Assembly (NCBI RefSeq): GCF_000374445.1
Contig: NZ_KB894417.1
Coordinates: 97,171 to 161,170, forward strand
Origin: Actinokineospora enzanensis DSM 44649
Lineage (GTDB): Bacteria > Actinomycetota > Actinomycetes > Mycobacteriales > Pseudonocardiaceae
Direction of reading: 5' to 3'
DNA: 64,000 nt
Made by a program: the position numbers and the translations under genes. This document shows positions 18,386 through 28,237 of the stretch, piece by piece. Positions within the stretch are counted from its first letter, which is position 1, and the number at the start of each line of letters is the position of its first letter. Below the pieces are notes generated by a model, which saw only the letters and a list, made by a program, of their open reading frames with translations, was not told where the DNA came from and ran no database searches.

Positions 18386-18430
18386 CACGGCTGTTCGGGG
18401 CATGGCTGTTCGGGGCATGGCTGTTCGGGG
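18386..18430. repeat. three tandem 15-bp repeats
   Basis: Three head-to-tail copies of CAYGGCTGTTCGGGG (units at 18386, 18401 and 18416; the first has C, the next two T at the variable base). A partial CACGG follows. They lie 45-90 bases upstream of the ROK start codon in the divergent promoter region. They could be iterons for a regulator, or a slippage-prone minisatellite. Confidence 0.6.
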
Positions 18431-18758
18431 CACGGCGGTATCGGGCGGGTGGTGTCCAGGGCATGGCTGTGGAACCCGCTTTTGTTCGGGCGGGCAAGGA
18501 AGTGGGTGGCGGAGCCCCGACGGCGGCGGGCTCGGGCGGAGGCGAAGTGGATCAACGACAGCGGCGCACAGGGGAAGAGTCGTTGTGTCCACACGGGATG
18601 TCAACGGCGTCCGGGATATGGAATGTCGAGGGTCACTTAATTTCAGTGCTTGACGGAAGCTTGTTGGTCGCGCGGCGGCGTTCGTAGGTTCACGGAGCGG
18701 GCCGGTGCCCGCCCTCTCGCCGCGGTCGCGGCACCCGCCCCAGGAAAGGAACGCTTCC

Positions 18759-19688
18759 GTGAGCTCGTCCGTGCAGAGCCCTTCCCAGACCGAGGTGTCG
18801 GTCGTCCAGCTCGGTTCCCACGTCGGCGCCCGGGTCGACGGCGTCCGGCTCGGCGGCGACCTGTCGCCGGAGGCCGTGGCCGCCGTCCGCGCGGCCCTGT
18901 TGAAGCACAAGGTGATCTTCTTCCGCGACCAGGGACACCTGGACGACGCGGGGCAGCTGGCGTTCGGCTCGCTGCTGGGCGAGGTGACCCTGGCGCACCC
19001 GACTGTGCGCGGGGTGGCGAACGCGAACATCCTGCCGATCGACTCCGAGTACGGCAAGGCCAACAGCTGGCACACCGATGTCACGTTCGTGGACCGGGTC
19101 CCGGCGGTGAGCATCCTGCGCGCGGTGCACCTGCCCCCGTACGGCGGGAACACGGTGTGGGCCAACACGGTGGCGGCGTACGAGGCGCTGCCGCTGTCGC
19201 TGAGGGCGCTCGTGGACGGGTTGTGGGCGGTGCACACCAACGCCTACGACTACGCGGCGAACATCGACGAGCTGCGTATCGGCGGCGTGGACGTCAAGAC
19301 CGAGCAGTACCGCAAGGAGTTCCAGTCCGACCTGTACGAGACCGAGCACCCGGTGGTGCGCGTGCACCCGGAGACAGGCGAGCGTTCGCTGCTGCTGGGC
19401 CACTTCGTGAAGCGGCTGGTGGGGGTGTCCTCGACCGAGTCGCAGGCGCTGTTCCAGCTGCTGCAGAACCGGGTCACGCGGCTGGAGAACACCGTGCGCT
19501 GGCAGTGGCGGGACGGGGACGTGGCGATCTGGGACAACCGGGCGACGCAGCACTACGCGGTCGCCGACTACGACGACCTGCCGCGCAGGCTGCACCGGAT
19601 CACGCTGGCGGGCGACGTGCCGGTGAGCATCGACGGCACGCGCAGCGTGGTACGCCAGGGTGACGCCTCGCACTTCTCCGCGGTCTGA
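18759..19688 (+). CDS. atsK: Fe(II)/2-oxoglutarate-dependent alkylsulfatase, AtsK/TauD-like
   Basis: A 309-residue protein starting at GTG 18759, 8 bases after AGGAAAGGA. The iron-binding HxD is in [14 protein letters not shown] and the distal His with the 2-oxoglutarate-binding region in [10 protein letters not shown]. The wording [20 protein letters not shown] and [11 protein letters not shown] is that of AtsK alkylsulfatases rather than TauD taurine dioxygenases. The enzyme would hydroxylate the carbon next to the sulfate ester, releasing sulfate and an aldehyde. It is transcribed away from the ROK-importer-sulfatase operon. The whole locus points to sulfur scavenging from organosulfates. 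Confidence 0.88.
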   Translation: MSSSVQSPSQTEVSVVQLGSHVGARVDGVRLGGDLSPEAVAAVRAALLKHKVIFFRDQGHLDDAGQLAFGSLLGEVTLAHPTVRGVANANILPIDSEYGKANSWHTDVTFVDRVPAVSILRAVHLPPYGGNTVWANTVAAYEALPLSLRALVDGLWAVHTNAYDYAANIDELRIGGVDVKTEQYRKEFQSDLYETEHPVVRVHPETGERSLLLGHFVKRLVGVSSTESQALFQLLQNRVTRLENTVRWQWRDGDVAIWDNRATQHYAVADYDDLPRRLHRITLAGDVPVSIDGTRSVVRQGDASHFSAV

Positions 19689-19695
19689 CCGGGCA

Positions 19696-19726
19696 CCGCC
19701 CCGAGTCCGATGTGGACTCGGGGCGG
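19696..19726. terminator. bidirectional terminator hairpin
   Basis: Perfect 13-bp stem CCGCCCCGAGTCC / GGACTCGGGGCGG with a 5-base loop GATGT. It starts 7 bases after the stop of the AtsK-like gene and sits in front of the convergent methyltransferase stop, so it can serve both. Confidence 0.85.
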
Positions 19727-19737
19727 GCTCGGCGGGA

Positions 19738-20607
19738 TCAGCGGGGTCGGCGGGCGTGGGCCAGGGCGAGCAGGGCCATGGGTCGGAGGCTGTCGGTCCG
19801 CGGCCAGTACCCGGGGGCCGCGTCGGCGAGGCCGAGGTCACGGATGTCGGCGAATCCGTGTCGGCTCAGGGTTTCCCGGAGCTCGCCGGGGGTGTATTGG
19901 CTCAGCCATGGTTCGCCCTGCTCCCCGGCGGCCTGCGCGACGGCTCGGGCGTACATCTCGCCCTGGGCGTCACGCAGGTGAGCGGGAAGGATGTAGTCGA
20001 GGATCAGCTCCACGCGACCGAGCGCGGCGATCCGGCGCAGTGTCCGGGAAACGGCGTCACGGGTGAGGTACATGGTCACGCCGAGCCAGCTCATGACGGT
20101 GGGCAGGTTCGGGTCGTGTCCGGCGTCGCGCAGGTTCGCGGCGAGGTCGTCGGCGGTCAGGTCCATGGGGACGAACCGGGCGCGCGACTCCAGTCCGGCG
20201 TCGGCGATGGCCTTGCGCTTCCACAGCTGGGTGTCGGGCAGGTCGACCTCGAACACGGGGATGTCGTCGTGGCGCAGTGCGAAGGTGTCCAGGCCCGCGC
20301 CGAGGATCACGTACTGGACCGCGCCCGCGTGCTCCGTGTCGGCCAGGTCCCGCACGCGGTTCTCGGCGTACCGGGCGCGGACGACGGTCTGCGCGCGGGC
20401 CGCGGCGAGGATGGGGTGGTCGCCGTGTGCGCGGTGGTAGGCGATCAGTTCGTGGGCCCGGTCGCCGAGCAGCCGCGCAGCGAGATCGTCGTGGAGAATA
20501 TGGGGTTCGTGGTCGACCTCTAGGTGCGCGGCCCGCGCGGCGGCGGCCAGCAATGCGGTCTGACTGGGATTCGGCACGGTTTCGACGATAACCCGACTTC
20601 CGTACAT
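19738..20607 (-). CDS. class I SAM-dependent methyltransferase (LCMT/PPM-like)
   Basis: A 289-residue protein of the family often annotated as putative S-adenosylmethionine-dependent methyltransferase. The SAM motif is YVILGAGLDTFALR, then FEVDLPDTQLWKRKA and VMSWLGVTMYLTRDAV, all typical of the leucine carboxyl methyltransferase-like group abundant in actinobacteria. The substrate is unknown. The start at 20607 follows an AT-rich stretch with TATAAT-like sequence touching the ATG and no clear ribosome binding site, so translation may be leaderless or start at a nearby GTG (about 30 bases further in). It ends at a shared terminator with the AtsK-like gene. Confidence 0.82.
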   Translation of the reverse strand: MYGSRVIVETVPNPSQTALLAAAARAAHLEVDHEPHILHDDLAARLLGDRAHELIAYHRAHGDHPILAAARAQTVVRARYAENRVRDLADTEHAGAVQYVILGAGLDTFALRHDDIPVFEVDLPDTQLWKRKAIADAGLESRARFVPMDLTADDLAANLRDAGHDPNLPTVMSWLGVTMYLTRDAVSRTLRRIAALGRVELILDYILPAHLRDAQGEMYARAVAQAAGEQGEPWLSQYTPGELRETLSRHGFADIRDLGLADAAPGYWPRTDSLRPMALLALAHARRPR

Positions 20608-20639
20608 TATATCATAATAGGAAATCTTTCATAAGGGAC

Positions 20640-21033
20640 GCGGAACAACGATTCGCTTTCGTCGGTCCTGGGCGGTGAGCGGTGTGGCGATGTCCTCCAG
20701 GTTCGCCTGTTCCGTCGCCGGTCTCCACCAGGCCGCCGGACAGCAGTGGGCCGAGCGCGCCGCCCACGAACGGCCACACCAGGGGCCGGCGCTGTTCGTC
20801 GGACAGGCGTTTCTCTACAACGGCGTGACGTTCAACCTGGGCACGTTCTTCAGCACCTTCTACGGCATCTCCTCCACGACCGCGCCCACCACGGTGACCT
20901 CCAGCCCGTCCGGCAGCCGGACGGTGCCCGGCCCGGCGATCACCCGCCAGTGGAACCGCGACCACGGCAGCCGGTCCAGCCGGGCGGGCACCTTCGTCTC
21001 GATCGTCCCCACGCCCGCCACGGAGGAGGTGGT
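20640..21033 (-). pseudogene. rearranged remnant of an MFS transporter gene
   Basis: Three pieces of one major facilitator protein can be read. On the minus strand about 21033-20862 gives an N-terminal start, with [20 protein letters not shown] and later [11 protein letters not shown]. On the plus strand 20789-20874 gives a central piece, ALFVGQAFLYNGVTFNLG then [10 protein letters not shown]. On the minus strand about 20792-20650 gives the C-terminal end, RPLVWPFVGGALGPLLSGG and, in another frame, NLEDIATPLTAQ. Most of the gene is deleted and the central piece is inverted relative to the ends. It cannot make a transporter. Recognition is from family wording only. Confidence 0.6.
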
Positions 21034-21054
21034 CCCCGTCCGCGGCCCGGTCGA

Positions 21055-21558
21055 TCAGGCCGGGGCGGCCTCGTCCGGCCACGGCACGCTCCAGCGCTGG
21101 CCGTCGATGGTCGGGTCGCAGGGCTGGAGGCCGACGTAGGCGCCCGCGGCCCACACGCACCAGTCGCGGTCGTCGGGTCCCTGGGCGGCGCGGAGCACGT
21201 AGACGTTGTCGCCCTGCATGTCGGGCCACCAGACCTGGGTGCGGTCCACCTCGTCGCACCGGGCCACGAGGACGTCGGCGTCGTCGTGGGTCAGGCACCA
21301 GTCCCGGTCGGCGGTCGAGATCCAGGCCTGGCCGTTGGTGAGCCTGCCGATGCGCCAGATCTGCCTGGCGTGGTCGGCGCGGCAGGCGTCGTTGGTGACC
21401 TGTGCCGGTTGGGCGGGGCGGGTCAGGCAGGTGGCGCCGGAGGTCGAGCGGATGAGGATGTCGTCGCCCGGCGGGAGGGCCTGGGCGGTGGTGGTGAGCA
21501 GGGCGGTGCCGAGCAGTGCCGTGCCGAGCAGGGCGGGGGTGGTGTGGCGAGGTCGCAT
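21055..21558 (-). CDS. secreted beta-trefoil (ricin-B-like) lectin domain protein
   Basis: A 167-residue protein. The start MRPRHTTPALLGTALLG at 21558 has GAGAGGAC upstream and gives a clean Sec signal peptide ending near AQALPPGD. The mature part has repeated carbohydrate-binding-like units, each with cysteines and a QxW-like turn: CLTRPAQPAQ..., DHARQIWRIG, DWCLTHDDADVLVARCDEVDR, TQVWWPD, DWCVWAAGAYVGLQPCDP, GQRWSVPW. This is consistent with one degenerate ricin-type trefoil stabilised by disulfides. No catalytic domain is attached. It is probably secreted and binds sugars or cell-wall material. Confidence 0.65.
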   Translation of the reverse strand: MRPRHTTPALLGTALLGTALLTTTAQALPPGDDILIRSTSGATCLTRPAQPAQVTNDACRADHARQIWRIGRLTNGQAWISTADRDWCLTHDDADVLVARCDEVDRTQVWWPDMQGDNVYVLRAAQGPDDRDWCVWAAGAYVGLQPCDPTIDGQRWSVPWPDEAAPA

Positions 21559-21787
21559 GAGGGGTCCTCTCGCGTGCGTCCCGTCGGTCGGGGCGTCCAC
21601 GTCGGACATTGCCGCCAGCGGTCGGCATCCCGTACCCACCCCACCCGGCCGGTGGGACATCTCACCCGATCGAGCGACCGCGTCGGCGCGAGTCCCCGTC
21701 ACCGCATCGGGCTTCCGAAGCGGGCGATCCCGTTCCGGCCGGGACTCGGACCGCAGGCCGATGAAGTGTGCGGACGATCCGGGCGGG

Positions 21788-22456
21788 CTAGCCGCGCAGG
21801 GCGTCGCGCTGGGCCTGGGTGAGGCGGGCGGTGTGGGCGGTGACCGTGCAGGTGTCGCCGTCCTGTTCCAGGACCAGCGGATCCGTGAGTCCGGGGTTGT
21901 CGATCGCGACGTCGATGGCCGCGCGGACCCGGGAACCTGGCCACCCCAGTGCCTCGGCGAGCTTGCCCGCGCTCAGCCCCGAGCCCACGTGGAGCAACGC
22001 GGCCAGCACCGTCCGGGTATCGCCGCGCACCATCCCGGTGGGTTTCCCGATCATCCCGCGGGTCAGCCGGTCCAGGATCCGGGCGAGATCGTCCAGCCGC
22101 GCCCCGGCGGGGGTGTCGAGCCCGAACAGCCGTGCTCCCTGGTGGTCCGCCTCCGCCCAGGCCACATCGGTCCGGGCGGAGGCGGACCAGGCGCGGGTCC
22201 ACATGTCCGCGCCGACCGCGTAGCGCTCCCGCCGTCCACTCCGATCCCGGTCGACGAGATCCATACTCTCCAAATAGGACATTGCTTTCGACACAGAGGC
22301 CGGACTGGTCCGCAGCAGGCCGGTCAGCTCGGCCGCGGTCAGGCCGTTGTCGCTGACGAACAACGCGACCAGGACCCGGGAAGCGGCGCGTGGCAGGCCG
22401 ATGTCCTCGGTCAGCCGGGTGAACCGATCCGTGAACTCGCGGACGGCCGCGCCCAT
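21788..22456 (-). CDS. GbsR/MarR-type transcriptional regulator
   Basis: A 222-residue protein if started at MGAAVREFTDRFTRL (22456). It has a winged-helix region with LFVSDNGLTAAELTGLLRTS and PASVSKAMSYLESMDLVDRD, then GRRERYAVG, the layout of GbsR/PadR-like MarR relatives. The C-terminal part is probably for dimerisation. No convincing ribosome binding site precedes the start, and the frame remains open upstream into a transposase remnant, so the true start is uncertain. It ends about 230 bases before the lectin gene on the same strand. Its targets are unknown. Confidence 0.72.
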   Translation of the reverse strand: MGAAVREFTDRFTRLTEDIGLPRAASRVLVALFVSDNGLTAAELTGLLRTSPASVSKAMSYLESMDLVDRDRSGRRERYAVGADMWTRAWSASARTDVAWAEADHQGARLFGLDTPAGARLDDLARILDRLTRGMIGKPTGMVRGDTRTVLAALLHVGSGLSAGKLAEALGWPGSRVRAAIDVAIDNPGLTDPLVLEQDGDTCTVTAHTARLTQAQRDALRG

Positions 22457-22459
22457 GTC

Positions 22460-22640
22460 GGGTTCGGGCGCGGGAGGCGGGTGCGGGCACCGTCGGGCGC
22501 GGCACTGGGTCGCGGCGGTGGCGTGGTCGGCGCGGTAGCCGGTCGCGTGGCCATTTCGGGCCACTTCCCGGCTGACCGTGGAGGTCGACCCGGGCGAGGT
22601 GCCGATGCGCCGGGAGTCGCTCATCCACGGCGTCACGGCG
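22460..22640 (-). pseudogene. IS30-family transposase N-terminal remnant
   Basis: In frame with the regulator, the sequence before its start encodes RRIGTSPGSTSTVSREVARN followed by GHATGYRADHA and ATQCRARRC. This matches the N-terminal helix-turn-helix of IS30-family transposases (typically a STVSREVARNGG core followed by YRA.DA). Nothing of the DDE domain remains. It indicates an old insertion between the regulator and the DHB operon. Confidence 0.6.
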
Positions 22641-22647
22641 CTGCCCG

Positions 22648-22866
22648 TCACCTGGTGACGAGCCTCGACCAGGCGCCGACGGTGGGGTTCTCGGCCAGGT
22701 CTGCGAAGCTGACCTGGACGCCGCGTTCCCGCCAGGCCTCGATGAGGGTCATCACCCGGATGGAGTCCAGGCCGTGGTCGAGGAGGTTGTCGTCGTCGGC
22801 GATGTCGGCGGGCGGGATCTCCAGGAGCTCGGCGACGCGCGCGCGGACCTCGTCTGCGGTGGTCAC
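22648..22866 (-). CDS. stand-alone aryl carrier protein (ArCP)
   Basis: A 72-residue protein starting at GTG and overlapping the isochorismatase stop by 4 bases. It is a single carrier domain with the phosphopantetheine site DNLLDHGLDSIRVM (Ser in LDSIR). In EntB and DhbB this domain is fused to the C-terminus of isochorismatase; here it is a separate polypeptide, the last gene of the DHB operon. It should be loaded with 2,3-DHB by the EntE-like ligase and present it to the first NRPS condensation domain. Confidence 0.88.
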   Translation of the reverse strand: MTTADEVRARVAELLEIPPADIADDDNLLDHGLDSIRVMTLIEAWRERGVQVSFADLAENPTVGAWSRLVTR

Positions 22867-23515
22867 GAGATGCCTCCGGTGAGCTGGTCGATCAGTCGGG
22901 ACGTGGTGAGCGTGGTGGCGCAGCGGGTCGCCGCGTAGCGCAGGGCCATGGCGTGGTCCTCGGCGGAGAAGTCGGCCACCGCGTCGGCCACCAGGAACGG
23001 CTCGATGTCGCGCATGAACGCGTCGGCTGCGGTCATCAGGCAGCCGATGTGGGCGTAGATGCCGCACACGATCAGCTGGTCGCGGCCGTGGTCGTGGAGC
23101 AGGTCGACCAGCCCGGTGCGGTGGAAGGCGTTGTAGCGCCACTTGGTCAGCGTGATGTCGGTGCCGCCGGGAGCCAGCTCGGCCAGGATGGCGGCGTCGG
23201 CCGGGTCCGGGCCGACGCCGTCGCCCCACATGTCCTGCTGCAGGCCGCGCTGGTCGCGGGTCTGGCCGCCGGGCTGGGCGGAGATCACCACCGGCACGCC
23301 GAGGCGGCGGCAGGTCTCGCGCAGGGCTCGGATGTTGGCGACCAGGTCGGTGACCGGGGCGGCGGTGCGGTCGAACGCGCGCAGGAAGTGGTTCTGCATG
23401 TCGTGCACGAGCAGCACGGCGCGGTCCGGGTGCGGGGTCCACTCGACCCGGTTCTTGGGCAGCTCGGCCGCGGTGGGCATCGGGTAGGGGGCGATCGTGG
23501 GCAGGCCCATGGCCG

Positions 23516-23519
<4 letters not shown>
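22863..23519 (-). CDS. entB: isochorismatase of 2,3-DHB synthesis
   Basis: A 218-residue protein. It hydrolyses isochorismate to 2,3-dihydro-2,3-dihydroxybenzoate and pyruvate. The catalytic triad of the family is visible: Asp in [14 protein letters not shown], Lys in [14 protein letters not shown] and Cys in [13 protein letters not shown], and the wording [20 protein letters not shown] is very close to EntB/DhbB. The ArCP domain of EntB is absent and encoded by the next gene. The start at 23519 overlaps the entE stop (ATGA); an ATG at 23510 is an alternative with better spacing to GGAAGG. Confidence 0.93.
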
Positions 23520-25134
<1,615 letters not shown>

Positions 25135-25138
<4 letters not shown>

Positions 25139-26259
25139 GCCGACTCCTCCACGCCCAGCGCGTCGAGGAACGTGCGCAGCTTGGCGCCGGTCTCGGTGAG
25201 CTCGTCCTCGGGATCGGAGCCGGGCACCAGTCCCGCGCCCGCGAACAACCGCAGAGTCGCGCCGCGCACCTCGCCGCAGCGGATGGTGACGACCCACTCG
25301 CCGTCGCCGCGCGAGTCGGCCCAGCCGACGACGCCGGTGTAGTACTCGCGGTCGAACGGTTCCAGCTCGCCGATCACCTGGCGTGCGACGGCAGTGGGCG
25401 TGCCGCATACCGCCGGAGTGGGGTGCAACGCGGCGGTCAGCTGCCACACCGGGGTGTCGGGGTCGGCGAGGACGCCGTGCACGCGTGTGGACAGGTGCCA
25501 CATCGTGCGGGAGGGCAACAGTTCCGGCTCGGTGGGGACTGTCAGTTCCCGGCAGAACGGGGCCAGCGCGTCGGCCACGGCGGTGACGACGACATCGTGC
25601 TCCCGCCGGTCCTTCGGCGAGCCCAACAGTTCCGTGGCGTTGCGGCCGTCGTGGACGGGATCGGCGGACCGCGGCCGGGAACCGGCCAGCGGGTTGGAGA
25701 GCACGTGCCGCCCCTTGCGTTCGATGAGCAGCTCGGGGCTGGTGCCCAGCAGCGTGCGGTCGCCCAGGTCGGCCGCGAAGGTGTGCCAGCGCGGGTCGCG
25801 CGCGGCCAGCACCTGGACCAGCTCCCGCACGTCGATCGGCTCCGCGGCGACCAGGTCGAGCCTGCGGGCCAGCACGACCTTGCGCAACGCGCCGTCGGCG
25901 AACAGCTCCAGCGCCCGCCGTACCCCCGCCCGGTAGGCGTCGGCGTCGGTGTGCTGGGCCAGCCACCGCGCGGCCAACGGCGGGCGCGCCTGGGACGCGG
26001 ACGGCAGCGGTCCGGCGCGGTGCACCGTCTCGGGCACCACGAGCCTGCTCGGCGCGGTCGGGTCGAACGGGATGACACCGACCGCGATCCCGCCTTCCGC
26101 CACCGCGTCGGGCACCTTGTCCGGGGAGTCGAGCACCTCGCGGGCGCCCTCGGCGAGCAGCACGCCGGTGGGCGAGGTGAACAGGAACGCGCCCTCGCGG
26201 TAGGCGGCGGTCAGGTCGGCCGGGGACGCCTTGGCGGGGAGTGTTTCCAGGACAGGCAC
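25135..26259 (-). CDS. entC: isochorismate synthase
   Basis: A 374-residue chorismate-utilising enzyme that converts chorismate to isochorismate, the first step of DHB synthesis. Visible family features include [57 protein letters not shown] and the C-terminal [20 protein letters not shown]. The length equals that of EntC/DhbC. It is second in the operon, about 200 bases after entA, with the next four genes coupled by 4-base overlaps. Confidence 0.95.
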
Positions 26260-26455
26260 GGGTTGCTCCGTTCGGGGTTCCGGTCGGGTCCGGGGGCAGG
26301 CGGGTCGGCGGAGCGGGACCGGATCGGGTCCCGCGGGTCCGTTGGTGGCGGTCGCGGCGAACGGCGTCCTGCGACGCTCCCAGGGGTGTCGGCGGCGGTG
26401 TGGTCGTCGGATCGGGGGCGGTGTCGGGGCCGGGCGGACGGCGGGTGGACCCGGC

Positions 26456-27238
26456 CTAGCCGACCAGGGTGGCCCCGCCGTCGACGTACAGGTTCTGCAT
26501 GGTGATGTGCCTGGCCTGCTCGGAGGCGAGGAACAGCACCGCGTCGGCGATGTCGGCGGCCTCGGCGATGCGGCCCAGCGGGATGCCGACCCGGTAGGTC
26601 TCCGGCGAGCCGTCGATCACCCGGCGGGCGCCCTCGTCGGTCCACAGCCCGCGCTGCATGGCGGTGTCGGTGGAGCCGGGCGACACGACGTTGCAGCGGA
26701 TGCCGTGCTCGGCCAGCTCCAGGCCGAGACAGCGGGTGAACATGGTGGCGGCGGCCTTGGCGGCGGCGTAGGCGGCCATCTCCATGCGCGGCACGCCGAC
26801 CGCGTTGGAGCCGACGGTGACGATCACGCCCGCGCCGCGCGGCACCATCCGGCGGGCGACCGCGCGGGAGGTGAAGAACACGCCGTCGGAGTTGACCGCG
26901 AAGGTGGCCAGCCAGTCCTCGTCGGTGGACTTGACGATCGGGCCGGGGCGCAGGATCCCGGCCACGTTCACCAGCGCGTCGACCGGCCCCAGGTCGGTCT
27001 CGACCCGGTCGACGACGCGGTCCACGGCGGCGGAGTACGAGACGTCGACGGGAAAGGCGGTGACCGCGCGGCCCTGCGCGCGGTGCTCGGCGGCGACCGC
27101 CGCGACGCGCACCCGGTCGAGGTCGAGCGCGGCGACGGCGGCCCCAGCGCGGGCGAACGCGTCGACCACGGCGGCGCCGATGCCCTGGCCCGCGCCGGTC
27201 ACCAGCACGACCTTGCCTGCGAACCCGGTGCCGGGCAT
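26456..27238 (-). CDS. entA: 2,3-dihydro-2,3-dihydroxybenzoate dehydrogenase
   Basis: A 260-residue SDR that oxidises 2,3-dihydro-DHB to DHB with NAD. The start at 27238 ([21 protein letters not shown]) has GGGGA at suitable spacing; ATG 27250 and GTG 27271 are alternatives. TGAGQGIG binds the cofactor, NVAG follows, the active site has Ser in VTVGSNAV and Y-x-x-x-K in AAYAAAKAA. The segment [21 protein letters not shown] is typical of EntA/DhbA. It is the first gene of the DHB operon, and an iron box lies about 70 bases upstream. Confidence 0.92.
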   Translation of the reverse strand: MPGTGFAGKVVLVTGAGQGIGAAVVDAFARAGAAVAALDLDRVRVAAVAAEHRAQGRAVTAFPVDVSYSAAVDRVVDRVETDLGPVDALVNVAGILRPGPIVKSTDEDWLATFAVNSDGVFFTSRAVARRMVPRGAGVIVTVGSNAVGVPRMEMAAYAAAKAAATMFTRCLGLELAEHGIRCNVVSPGSTDTAMQRGLWTDEGARRVIDGSPETYRVGIPLGRIAEAADIADAVLFLASEQARHITMQNLYVDGGATLVG

Positions 27239-27309
27239 CAGATTCCCCATCCCTGCGGTGCGGACGACCACGACGGACTCCCCACGACGGCGATTTCACG
27301 AGTGTCGAC

Positions 27310-27328
27310 TTAGGGTAGCCTAACTCAC
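27310..27328. promoter_or_regulatory. iron box (IdeR/DmdR site) of the DHB operon
   Basis: TTAGGGTAGCCTAACTCAC matches the actinobacterial iron-box consensus TTAGGTTAGSCTAACCTAA at about 15 of 19 positions. It lies between the entA start and the end of the ATPase gene, where the entA promoter should be. Iron-bound IdeR/DmdR1 would repress the operon. Confidence 0.75.
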
Positions 27329-27394
27329 TCATATCGGGCAGCGGTTCCGGCCGGGATGTTGTCCTCGTCCTATTCCCATTCCCGCCCGGATCCG

Positions 27395-28237
27395 TTATCG
27401 GTCCAAGGTGGACACCACTTGATCCGCGGCCGCCGGATTGCCGACCGTGCGGCGCGTTCTGGCCAAGGGGACCACCATGGGTGTCCCGGTTTCCGGATCA
27501 TCCACGACGCGGCAGCGTAACCCGAACACGTCCTCGACCAGTTCGGCGGTGACGATGTCACTCGGATGGCCCTCGGCGGCAATCACGCCACCCGGTCGCA
27601 GCGCAACCATGTGCGTGGCGTAGCGGCAGGCCTGGTTGAGATCGTGCAGTACCGCCACGAGGGTGTAGCCGTCACGCTCGTGCAGTTCCGCGCACAGGTC
27701 CAGCACCTCGATCTGGTGCGCGATGTCCAGGAACGTGGTCGGTTCGTCCAACAGCAACAGTTTCGCGCGCTGCGCCAACACCATGGCCAGCCAGACACGT
27801 TGCCGCTGACCACCGGAGAGTTCGTCCACGAGCCTGCCCGCGAGGTCGTGCACACCGGTGCGCCGCAACACCTCGGCGACCACGGCCTCGTCCTCGGTGG
27901 ACCACTGACGCAGCAGCCCTTGGTGCGGATAGCGACCGCGCGCGACCAGATCACCGACGGTGATCCCGCCCGGCGCGATGGAAGTCTGTGGCAACAGACC
28001 GAGTCGGCGCGCGACTTCCTTGGCGCGGTAGCCCGCGATGACCTGTCCGTCCAGGTAAACCGCACCGCTCGTGGGCCGCAGCACGCGCGCGAACGCCTTG
28101 AGGAGTGTGGATTTCCCACACGCGTTGGGACCGACTATCACAGTGAAAGAACCGTCCGGCACGGATACACCGAGATCCTCGGCCACCACCCGGTTGTCGT
28201 ACGCGAGCGTGAGCCCCTCGGCGCGCAGGCGGCTCAC
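27395..28237 (-). CDS. ferric-siderophore ABC transporter ATPase, FepC-like
   Basis: A 280-residue ATPase of the siderophore/B12 importer class. Walker A is GPNACGKSTLLKAF, the Q-loop region LLPQTSIAPGGITVGDLVARGR is typical of FepC/FhuC, the signature is [19 protein letters not shown], Walker B is LLLLDEPTTFLDIAHQ. It energises uptake of the ferric siderophore. It overlaps the SIP gene by 4 bases. No FepD/FepG-like permease gene occurs anywhere in the window, so the partner permeases must be elsewhere. Confidence 0.92.
   Translation of the reverse strand: MSRLRAEGLTLAYDNRVVAEDLGVSVPDGSFTVIVGPNACGKSTLLKAFARVLRPTSGAVYLDGQVIAGYRAKEVARRLGLLPQTSIAPGGITVGDLVARGRYPHQGLLRQWSTEDEAVVAEVLRRTGVHDLAGRLVDELSGGQRQRVWLAMVLAQRAKLLLLDEPTTFLDIAHQIEVLDLCAELHERDGYTLVAVLHDLNQACRYATHMVALRPGGVIAAEGHPSDIVTAELVEDVFGLRCRVVDDPETGTPMVVPLARTRRTVGNPAAADQVVSTLDR

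Noticed and set aside
18342..18497. Longer N-terminus for the ROK regulator (APNSHAPNSH repeats)
   Set aside because: The frame is open through the 15-bp tandem repeats, but the GTG at 18341 has a good ribosome binding site and gives the normal family start.
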